Assembly (NCBI GenBank): GCA_012521935.1
Contig: JAAYLJ010000074.1
Coordinates: forward strand, 1-19,223
Reading direction: 5' to 3'
Source: Campylobacteraceae bacterium
Lineage (GTDB): Bacteria; Campylobacterota; Campylobacteria; Campylobacterales; Campylobacteraceae
Length of the DNA: 19,223 bases
Shown here piece after piece: positions 13,839 through 19,223 of this stretch; position 1 is the first letter of the stretch, and each line of letters begins with the position of its first letter. Below the pieces are notes generated by a model. That model worked only from the letters and a program-made list of their open reading frames with translations. It did no database searches and was not told where the DNA came from. Both the position numbers and the translations under genes were made by a program.

Positions 13839-14357
13839 ATGAAAAGAGCTATTTTTCTAGATAGAGATGGAGTGATAAATATAGACAAAGGATATGTTAG
13901 CAAGATTGAAGATTTTAAGTTCATTGATGGAGTGATTAAGAGTTTAAAAAAGCTTCAAGATGCTGGTTTTTTGCTCATCATCATCACAAATCAATCAGGC
14001 ATTGGAAGAGGTTATTACTCGCTAGAAGATTTTGAAAAACTTACAAATTGGATGCTTGAAGAGTTAAAAAAAAGTGGAGTTTTCATAGAAAAAGTCTATT
14101 TTTGCCCTCACTCTCCAGATGAAAATTGTGAATGCAGAAAGCCTAGTTCTGGCATGATTAAAGAGGCTTTAAAAGAGTTTAACATTGACCCTAAAAACTC
14201 ATGGATGGTAGGAGATAAACAAAGCGACATATTAGCTGCTTTTGGAGCTGGAGTTTTAAATTTCATATATGTTGGAGATGAAAAAGTTACCCAAAATGTG
14301 CATTTTTTTAGTAGCTTAAAAGATGGACTTAGTGAAATATTAAAGGATTTAAAGTGA
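13839..14357 (+). CDS. gmhB: D-glycero-D-manno-heptose 1,7-bisphosphate 7-phosphatase GmhB
   Basis: GmhB removes the C7 phosphate from heptose 1,7-bisphosphate in the pathway to ADP-heptose for the lipopolysaccharide core. It is a HAD-family phosphatase. The nucleophile and acid are D8 and D10 in IFLDRDGVIN, motif II is IITNQSG (T50), and motif III/IV are K101 plus D126 and D130 in MVGDKQSD. The zinc site typical of GmhB is complete: C89, H91, C97 and C99 in CPHSPDENCEC. Length is 172 aa. AGGAG lies six bases before the ATG. The GTG of the downstream exonuclease gene overlaps its stop (GTGA). The other heptose genes (gmhA, hldE, hldD), often adjacent in this phylum, are not in the window. Confidence 0.94.
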   Translation: MKRAIFLDRDGVINIDKGYVSKIEDFKFIDGVIKSLKKLQDAGFLLIIITNQSGIGRGYYSLEDFEKLTNWMLEELKKSGVFIEKVYFCPHSPDENCECRKPSSGMIKEALKEFNIDPKNSWMVGDKQSDILAAFGAGVLNFIYVGDEKVTQNVHFFSSLKDGLSEILKDLK

Positions 14358-15124
14358 TTTGTGTGTTTGATTGTGAAACCATACCAGATGCAAATTTAAT
14401 TAGAAAAGTATTTGGATATGAAGGTGATGATAAAAGCGTAAGTTTGCAAGCTTTAAAAATGCAAGAAGAGAAGAGCGGAAGCAGCTTTTTACCCATAACT
14501 TTTCACAAAGTTGTAGCCATTTCAGCCGTTATCGCTGATGATTTTGGACATTTTAGTAGAGTAAATAGCCTTGAGGGCGAAAAAGAGAGTGAATTAATTG
14601 GATCATTTTTAAGCTTTTTGGATAAAAAAAGCCCAAAACTCATCTCCTACAATGGAAGAAGTTTTGATATGCCAATGCTAATGAATAGGGCTTTAGCATA
14701 CAATTTAAGCTGTCCAACATATTTTGATACAAAAAGTTTTGGAAAAAGTAAGTGGGAAAACTATAGATCAAGATATAGCGATAGTTTTCATATAGATTTA
14801 ATGGATCATTTAAGTGATTTTGGAGCAGCAAGAGGGTTAAAGCTTGATGAGGTTTGTAAAATGTGCAATCTTCCGGGTAAATTTGACACAAAAGGTGATG
14901 ATGTCATAACTTTATTTTATGATAATGAGCTAGATAAAATCCGCGCATACTGCGAAAGCGACGCACTAAACACTTACTGGCTATTTTTAAAATATGAGCT
15001 TTTAAAAGGAAATTTAACACTACAAGACTACGCATCTTCACTGCTAAGTATGCAAAAAACACTTGGTGAAAACTCACCTTTTTACGCATATATTCAAAAT
15101 GAGATAAACTTTTTAGAGCATTAA
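14354..15124 (+). CDS. Predicted 3'-5' exonuclease, PolB-like proofreading fold
   Basis: This 256 aa protein carries the three acidic Exo motifs of DnaQ-like nucleases and fits the predicted PolB-like 3'-5' exonuclease family (DNA_pol_B_exo2 type). Exo I is FDCET (D6, E8), Exo II is SYNGRSFDMPML (N100, D105), and Exo III is AYCESDALNT (Y199, D203). No polymerase domain follows, so it is a free-standing nuclease of unknown substrate. A segment around 165-176 (EVCKMCNLPGK) and the downstream DTKGDDV block also recur in the family as I recall it. It starts with GTG overlapping the gmhB stop, with AAGGA upstream, so it is translationally coupled to a sugar phosphatase, which gives no functional hint. 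Confidence 0.85.
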   Translation: MICVFDCETIPDANLIRKVFGYEGDDKSVSLQALKMQEEKSGSSFLPITFHKVVAISAVIADDFGHFSRVNSLEGEKESELIGSFLSFLDKKSPKLISYNGRSFDMPMLMNRALAYNLSCPTYFDTKSFGKSKWENYRSRYSDSFHIDLMDHLSDFGAARGLKLDEVCKMCNLPGKFDTKGDDVITLFYDNELDKIRAYCESDALNTYWLFLKYELLKGNLTLQDYASSLLSMQKTLGENSPFYAYIQNEINFLEH

Positions 15125-15125
15125 G

Positions 15126-15157
15126 TAGTATATAAGTAATACTAATTCATAATTCAT
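15126..15157. repeat. Short inverted repeat and direct repeat upstream of comEA
   Basis: TAGTAT (15126-15131) and ATACTA (15139-15144) form a perfect 6-bp palindromic pair with a 7-base spacer. It is followed at once by two tandem copies of AATTCAT (15144-15157). The block lies just before a weak TATATT box and the comEA ribosome-binding site and could be an operator. AT-rich repeats of this size also arise by chance. Confidence 0.3.
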
Positions 15158-15183
15158 ATATTTTACTACATAAGGAGTGGATT

Positions 15184-15426
15184 ATGTTAAGAGTTTTAGT
15201 ACTACTTTTTGCCTTTGTTGTTGCTCTTTTTGCAGCGGTAAATATAAATACAGCAACAGTTAAAGAGCTTTCAACTCTAAAGGGCATCGGTGAGAAAAAA
15301 GCGGAAGCTATCGTTAGCTACAGGGAAGCAAATGGCAAATTCAAATCCATAAATGAACTTGCAAATGTAAAAGGCATTGGCGAAAAAATGCTACAAAACC
15401 TAAAAGATCAAATCACAACTGATTAA
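15184..15426 (+). CDS. comEA: ComEA-like helix-hairpin-helix DNA-binding protein
   Basis: The product is 80 aa: a hydrophobic signal or anchor segment (about residues 2-17, LRVLVLLFAFVVALFA) followed by one ComEA domain. That domain contains VNINTATVKELSTLKGIG and two helix-hairpin-helix GIG turns (LKGIGEKKA and VKGIGEKML). In naturally competent bacteria, periplasmic ComEA binds incoming double-stranded DNA and ratchets it across the envelope, and the minimal one-domain form is usual in Gram-negatives. AAGGAG lies seven bases before the ATG. It is a single-gene unit followed by a hairpin. Other competence genes are not in the window, apart from the possible pseudopilus-type fragment at 2-505. 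Confidence 0.88.
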   Translation: MLRVLVLLFAFVVALFAAVNINTATVKELSTLKGIGEKKAEAIVSYREANGKFKSINELANVKGIGEKMLQNLKDQITTD

Positions 15427-15432
15427 AACTCT

Positions 15433-15451
15433 GCTCTTGCCTAGCAAGAGC
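15433..15451 (+). terminator. Strong hairpin after comEA
   Basis: GCTCTTGC / GCAAGAGC form a perfect 8-bp stem (15433-15440 and 15444-15451) with a 3-base loop CTA, seven bases after the comEA stop. There is no T-run directly behind it (GCCCTTCAAATAACCCC follows), so it may protect the 3' end or act with Rho rather than as a classical terminator. Confidence 0.5.
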
Positions 15452-15479
15452 GCCCTTCAAATAACCCCTTTTTGTATGC

Positions 15480-15485
15480 TATAAT
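15480..15485 (+). promoter_or_regulatory. Promoter of the pglB unit
   Basis: CCTTTTTGTATGCTATAATCC contains a T-tract and an extended -10 (TGC-TATAAT). Transcription would begin near 15491-15493, right at the AAAGGA that precedes the small leader ORF at 15504. This is among the best promoter matches in the window. Confidence 0.68.
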
Positions 15486-15503
15486 CCGCACCAAAGGAAA
15501 AAA

Positions 15504-15536
15504 ATGCCAAGACTTTTCAAAAAAGATTTAGCGTGA
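15504..15536 (+). CDS. Ten-codon leader ORF coupled to pglB
   Basis: ATG at 15504 follows AAAGGA with good spacing and opens a frame of ten codons (MPRLFKKDLA) ending in TGA. That TGA overlaps the pglB GTG as GTGA. The pglB start itself has no Shine-Dalgarno, so ribosomes translating this mini-ORF could be what feeds pglB. Alternatively it is the real pglB N-terminus thrown out of frame by a mutation or sequence error near the A6 run, or chance. Confidence 0.4.
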   Translation: MPRLFKKDLA

Positions 15537-17659
15537 TTAAGAGTGAACAAAAAGAGATCTTCTTATATATTTTCCTAGCCTATCTTTTTAGTGTTTTTGC
15601 TAGATATATTTGGGTTTTTTACTCATATGATGTGCAAAGCCTCTTGCATGAGGGCAGTTTCATGCTCACAACTCACGATAGTTACTACTATGCCAAAGGT
15701 GCTAAAGATCTACTTGAGGGCACATTTATCCAAACTTCAAATTCTCCTATCTACTCTGCACCTTCCATTTTGGCAGCATTTTTTGTAAAAATCTTACCAT
15801 TTAGCTTTGATAAAATTTTGTTTTATTTACCTATATTTTTAAGCTCGCTCATTGTCATTCCTATCATCTTGCTTTTTGCACACTTAAAAGAACTGCAAGC
15901 TGGCTTCATCGCCGCTCTTTTAGCTAGTGTTGGAGTTAGCTACTACAACCGCACCATGGGTGGATATTTTGATACAGATATGCTTAACATTACTCTTCCA
16001 CTACTTCTTATATGGTCGCTCTCATTAGCCATAGATACAAAAAAAGATAGATACATTCTTTTTACAGGGCTTGAAATAGTGTTTTATAGATGGTGGTATC
16101 CGCAAAGCTACTCCATAGAGTTTGCATTTTTTGCACTACTTGCTCTTTTTGTATTTCTTAAAAAAAGAGACTCTTTTTATCATTTTGGACTACTCTCAAT
16201 CATGCTAATAGCCATGATGGGACTCCCTGATTTAGTTAGACTCTTTGCAGTTATTGCGCTTTTTATCTTTTTCACCAAATACAAAAAACACTCTAAAACC
16301 ACTCTTTTTTTAGCCTTCATCCTCTTTTTAGCAACTGGCGGTTTTAATCCCATTTACTCAAAACTAAAAGGGTATGTTTTTAAAGATGAACTTTTAGTTA
16401 GTGGCGATCCCATACCTCTTTATTTCTTTACAGTTATGCAAACCATAAAAGAGGCACTTTTAATTCCAACGGAACTTATTTTTACTAGAATTAGCGGACA
16501 TAGTCTTGTTTTTTTCTACTCACTCATTGGGTATGTTTTGCTACTTTTTAGGTATAAAATCACTCTTTTAACTCTGCCAATGCTAGGGCTTGGGCTTCTT
16601 TCTTACTTTGGAGGGCTTAGGTTTACCATCTATGCAGTGCCCATTTTAGCCTTTGGGTTTGGGTTTTTAACTATGGAGCTTAACTCCATCTTTAAAAATC
16701 GCTTTCAAAAAGAGAGAAACATAGGAGTGCTCTCAAAAGCCTTTGTAGTAACTGCTGTTTTTTTGGGACTTTACCCAAACATAAATCACATCATCTCTTA
16801 CAAAGCGCCCACTGTTTTAAATCATCATGAAGCTAAACAGTTAAATGAGTTAGAGCTTAAAAATGATGATTACATCATCTCTTGGTGGGACTATGGATAT
16901 GCTCTTTCATTTTTTACAGGTGCTCACACGCTAATTGATGGCGGAAGGCATCAAGGAAACCTAAACTTTCCAGTTAGTTACAGCTTTTTTGCATCTTTAA
17001 AAGACTCAGCATCCTTACTAAAATTTTCCACCTATTATCATCATTTAAAGGCTCAAACACTTTTAAATGAAAAAGAACTTCCAAAAGAGCAAAAAAGCAT
17101 CTTGCCAAGCTCTTCTATCTCATGGCTAATGAGAGATTTTAATTACGATAACTCAAATACTTTACTAAAAAACTTGCAAACTCTCCCTTTGCCAGAGCTT
17201 CAAAGAGATCTTTATCTGTATCTTCCATATAGGCTAACTCCCATCTTAGGGACGGTTGCAAATTTTAGTTATATAGATTTGATGAGTGGAAACTCTTTGC
17301 CAAAACCGCTATTTCATCTCTTTCAAAATGTAGTGCAAGATGAAGAGATTTTAGTTTTGTCTCAAAACATTTTTGTGGATAAAAAAAGAGCTTTAGTAAA
17401 TCTTGGTGAAAACAGTTACAAATTAAAAACCCTCATAACTACTTCATATGAAGATGAGTTTAAAAAACAAATTTCTCCACTGCATGAGGATGGAGAGCTT
17501 ACATTAATATACATGAGTTCATACAATAGTTTTTTACTCATAGAAAATGAGTTACTAAATTCAACTTTCATTAAACTTTTCGTACTTGAAGAGTATGATG
17601 AGAGGTTTTTTAAGCCCATTTCATTAAAACCGTGGGCAAAGATATATAAAATTTTATGA
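15533..17659 (+). CDS. pglB: Oligosaccharyltransferase PglB (STT3 family)
   Basis: PglB transfers a lipid-linked oligosaccharide to asparagine in D/E-x-N-x-S/T sequons of periplasmic proteins. The 708 aa protein has about a dozen membrane helices followed by a periplasmic domain. Visible catalytic features are the first-loop aspartate D49 (TTHDSYYYAKGA), D147 and D149 in GGYFDTDML, and RWWYPQSYS (186-194). The loop glutamate E307 (QTIKEA), R319 in FTRISGHS (equivalent to the arginine that reads the -2 acidic residue), GGLRFTIYAVP and the signature SWWDYG (450-455) are also present. The GTG at 15533 is the only usable in-frame start before the first helix, and it lacks a ribosome-binding site (see the leader ORF). 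It stands outside a pgl glycan cluster, with only a phosphohexomutase gene behind it, 8 bases after the stop. Confidence 0.93.
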   Translation: MIKSEQKEIFLYIFLAYLFSVFARYIWVFYSYDVQSLLHEGSFMLTTHDSYYYAKGAKDLLEGTFIQTSNSPIYSAPSILAAFFVKILPFSFDKILFYLPIFLSSLIVIPIILLFAHLKELQAGFIAALLASVGVSYYNRTMGGYFDTDMLNITLPLLLIWSLSLAIDTKKDRYILFTGLEIVFYRWWYPQSYSIEFAFFALLALFVFLKKRDSFYHFGLLSIMLIAMMGLPDLVRLFAVIALFIFFTKYKKHSKTTLFLAFILFLATGGFNPIYSKLKGYVFKDELLVSGDPIPLYFFTVMQTIKEALLIPTELIFTRISGHSLVFFYSLIGYVLLLFRYKITLLTLPMLGLGLLSYFGGLRFTIYAVPILAFGFGFLTMELNSIFKNRFQKERNIGVLSKAFVVTAVFLGLYPNINHIISYKAPTVLNHHEAKQLNELELKNDDYIISWWDYGYALSFFTGAHTLIDGGRHQGNLNFPVSYSFFASLKDSASLLKFSTYYHHLKAQTLLNEKELPKEQKSILPSSSISWLMRDFNYDNSNTLLKNLQTLPLPELQRDLYLYLPYRLTPILGTVANFSYIDLMSGNSLPKPLFHLFQNVVQDEEILVLSQNIFVDKKRALVNLGENSYKLKTLITTSYEDEFKKQISPLHEDGELTLIYMSSYNSFLLIENELLNSTFIKLFVLEEYDERFFKPISLKPWAKIYKIL

Positions 17660-17667
17660 GGTAAAAG

Positions 17668-19011
17668 ATGGAGCATATTTTTAGAGAGTACGACATAAGA
17701 GGGATTTTTCAAAAAGATTTAAATGAAACAAGCGTAAAGGCGATTGGGTATAAACTGGGAAGTGAGATTTTAAAAGTAGGCAAAAGCGTAGCAGTTGGAG
17801 AAGATGCTAGAACTCACTCTCCCACCATTGCAAACTGGCTCATGAGTGGCTTAAATGAAGCTGGAATAAAAGTTTACTACATGGGTTTAGTCCCAACGCC
17901 TTGCAACTACTTTGCTGGATTTAGCGAAGAACACGTTGATGCAACCATCATGATAACAGGCTCACACAATCCAAAAGAGTACAATGGATTTAAAATCACC
18001 ATAAAAAAACTCCCATTTTTTGGAAAAGAGTTAAAAGCTCTTGGTAAAAAGGTAGAGGAAAATAGAGTAAAAATCCTCTCCAAACCTCTTTTTAGTAGCA
18101 TTAACACAAAAGAGAGCTATATAGATTTTTTAGTAACTCACTTTAAAAAACTAAAAGGACTTAAAAACTCCATTGCGATTGATTGTGGAAATGGAGCAGC
18201 AGGAGAGGTGGTAAGAGCAGTGGTTGACAAGCTAGAATTAAATGCAACTTTGCTTTATGAAAAGCCTGATGGGAACTTTCCAAACCACCACCCAGACCCT
18301 AGCATTGAAGAGAATTTGAAAGATTTAAAAGAGCTTTTAAAAACTCATGAGATTGGATTTGCTTTTGATGGAGATGCAGATAGATTAGCAGTTTTAACAA
18401 GTAGTTACAACATTGTAGCAGATGAGCTAGTAGTCATTTTTGCTAAAACCATGGAAAATCCACAAATCTTAGGCGAGGTTAAATGTTCAAGCATAATGTA
18501 TGATGAGGTAGATAAGATAGGAAACTCTTTTATGTATAAAACAGGACATAGCAATATTAAGATGAAGATGCAAGAGCTTAACATCGATATAGCAACTGAG
18601 GTTAGTGGGCATATATTTTTTGCAGATAGATACTATGGATATGATGATGCCATCTATGCAATGCTTAGAGTCCTAGAGTTAATAAAAGATGGAGTTAATT
18701 TAAACAGTGAGTATGAAAAGTTGCCAAAAACATACAAAACAGCTGAGATAAAAGTAAAAACAACTGAAAAGAAAAAATTTAAAATCATAGATGAACTTAA
18801 AAAAACCCTCCAAAACCCTCCAAAAGGCTTTCCAATCATAAAAGAGCTTATCACCATAGATGGAGTTAGGGTAGTTTTTGAAAATGGATGGGGACTCATA
18901 AGAGCTTCAAACACAACGCCAGATTTAGTTACAAGATTTGAGGCAAATAGCAAAGAAGATTTGAGATTGTACCAAAAAGTTTTAGGCGAAGTACTACTAC
19001 AAAAGCTATAA
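17668..19011 (+). CDS. manB: Phosphomannomutase/phosphoglucomutase
   Basis: This alpha-D-phosphohexomutase interconverts hexose 6- and 1-phosphates, supplying sugar 1-phosphates for nucleotide sugars used in lipopolysaccharide, capsule or glycoprotein glycans. All four active-site elements are present: the phosphoserine loop TGSHNP (97-102, S99), the Mg-binding DGDADR (234-239), the sugar-binding EVSGH (311-315) and the phosphate-binding RASNTTP (412-418). The N-terminal IFREYDIRG is typical of the dual-specificity AlgC-like group, and length is 447 aa. GAGGT precedes the ATG, and the gene follows pglB by 8 bp, so the two share an operon. Whether mannose or glucose is preferred cannot be read from sequence, so the symbol is tentative. 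Confidence 0.92.
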   Translation: MEHIFREYDIRGIFQKDLNETSVKAIGYKLGSEILKVGKSVAVGEDARTHSPTIANWLMSGLNEAGIKVYYMGLVPTPCNYFAGFSEEHVDATIMITGSHNPKEYNGFKITIKKLPFFGKELKALGKKVEENRVKILSKPLFSSINTKESYIDFLVTHFKKLKGLKNSIAIDCGNGAAGEVVRAVVDKLELNATLLYEKPDGNFPNHHPDPSIEENLKDLKELLKTHEIGFAFDGDADRLAVLTSSYNIVADELVVIFAKTMENPQILGEVKCSSIMYDEVDKIGNSFMYKTGHSNIKMKMQELNIDIATEVSGHIFFADRYYGYDDAIYAMLRVLELIKDGVNLNSEYEKLPKTYKTAEIKVKTTEKKKFKIIDELKKTLQNPPKGFPIIKELITIDGVRVVFENGWGLIRASNTTPDLVTRFEANSKEDLRLYQKVLGEVLLQKL

Positions 19012-19024
19012 CTTTAACCAAAAA

Positions 19025-19045
19025 CGGTAAACAATCGGTAACAAT
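19025..19045 (+). repeat. Tandem imperfect repeat upstream of the porin gene
   Basis: CGGTAAACAAT (19025-19035) is followed directly by CGGTAACAAT (19036-19045). Two copies one helical turn apart, about 57 bp upstream of the porin -10 box, could be a paired regulator site. They could also be a chance duplication. Confidence 0.4.
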
Positions 19046-19101
19046 TCGCACAAAAATGGCTATTTTAAGCCCTACATAAGCTTAAATCAAATTTTTTTAG
19101 G

Positions 19102-19107
19102 TAGAAT
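19102..19107 (+). promoter_or_regulatory. Candidate -10 box for the porin gene
   Basis: CAAATTTTTTTAGGTAGAAT: a T-tract directly before TAGAAT, 33 bases upstream of the ATG at 19141. A strong AAGGAG ribosome-binding site follows. This suits a highly expressed gene. Confidence 0.58.
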
Positions 19108-19140
19108 AAGCGTTGAATTTAAATTTTATAAGGAGTTTAT

Positions 19141-19223
19141 ATGAAGTTAGCAAAACTTTCATTAGCGGCTATCGTTGCTGCAGGTGCGATGACTACATTC
19201 GCTTCAGCTGCGCCACTTGAAGA
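19141..19223 (+). CDS. Outer-membrane porin, N-terminal fragment (cut by window end)
   Basis: Only 27 codons are visible. They encode a clean Sec signal peptide (MKLAKLSLAAIVAAGAMTTFASA) with a probable AXA-type cleavage before APLEE. The start of the mature part, PLEE, is what I know from Campylobacterota major outer-membrane porins of the OprD-like family, which is why I call it a porin; the barrel itself lies outside the window. AAGGAG lies 7 nt before the ATG, and the promoter is T-rich and strong-looking, as expected for an abundant envelope protein. It is probably transcribed alone rather than from the pglB-manB operon. Confidence 0.72.
   Translation, partial: MKLAKLSLAAIVAAGAMTTFASAAPLE

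Noticed and set aside
15517..15530. Poly-A run near the pglB start as a phase-variable contingency tract
   Set aside because: The run is only six A, much shorter than the G or C tracts used for phase variation in this phylum; kept only as a possible frameshift or error position in the leader ORF discussion.
17416..17712. 98-codon minus-strand frame across the pglB-manB junction
   Set aside because: It is antisense to two well-supported genes and has no ribosome-binding site.
1..19223. CRISPR arrays, tRNA/rRNA genes, insertion sequences, integrases or prophage genes
   Set aside because: None were seen: no regularly spaced repeats, no cloverleaf candidates in the short gaps, no transposase or integrase motifs in any substantial frame.

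Overview
The window is about 19 kb of AT-rich chromosomal DNA whose gene content and order point to a free-living member of the Campylobacterota (Epsilonproteobacteria), perhaps near Sulfurimonas. The diagnostic pieces are a PglB-type bacterial oligosaccharyltransferase, a cbb3-oxidase assembly pair (ccoI-ccoS), a small soluble c553-type cytochrome, a secreted one-domain ComEA and, at the right edge, the signal peptide of a Campylobacterota-style outer-membrane porin. From memory, Campylobacter jejuni has a similar order of dnaX, a small hydrophobic protein, rho, ccoI, ccoS, cytochrome c and gmhB, and of tilS, rimO and prfB. The genus is an inference.

Layout. (1) 2-505: 3' part of a membrane-anchored coiled-coil protein with PilO/GspM-like architecture. 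It overlaps the end of the leftward operon panC-rimO-tilS (3586-483: pantothenate synthesis, ribosomal protein S12 methylthiolation, tRNA-Ile lysidine synthesis). (2) 3652-5084: rightward prfB (no programmed frameshift, TTG start) coupled to a small conserved protein, ending in a clear terminator. (3) 6690-5116: leftward dnaX. Divergent from it is a 34-residue lipoprotein gene at 6764-6868. (4) 9456-6878: leftward membrane protein, rho and murI. (5) 9563-12182: rightward ccoI-ccoS for copper delivery to cbb3 cytochrome oxidase. (6) 12227-13390: an accessory toxin-antitoxin patch holding an MNT nucleotidyltransferase, the frameshifted stump of its HEPN partner, and an intact VapBC-like pair with a PIN-domain toxin. 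(7) 13724-13428: leftward cytochrome c553. (8) 13839-15124: gmhB coupled to a PolB-like 3'-5' exonuclease. (9) 15184-15426: comEA. (10) 15504-19011: a tiny leader ORF, pglB and a phosphohexomutase, forming a glycoconjugate unit. (11) 19141 to the end: start of a porin gene.

Most of the window is housekeeping: translation quality (tilS, rimO, prfB), replication (dnaX), transcription termination (rho), envelope and glycan building (murI, gmhB, pglB, phosphohexomutase) and respiration (ccoI, ccoS, cytochrome c). I do not see a large unknown system. The points most worth a second look are the decayed MNT-HEPN module beside the intact PIN pair, a U8 tract in dnaX that would stop translation at once if slippage occurred (a possible gamma-subunit mechanism), the 10-codon ORF coupled to pglB, and the unlisted mini-lipoprotein between dnaX and murI. 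Many genes here use TTG or GTG starts. Putative sigma70 promoters are T-rich with TATAAT-like -10 boxes and no good -35, as is usual in this phylum. No intergenic stretch reaches 300 bases. I found no tRNA, rRNA, CRISPR array or insertion sequence.
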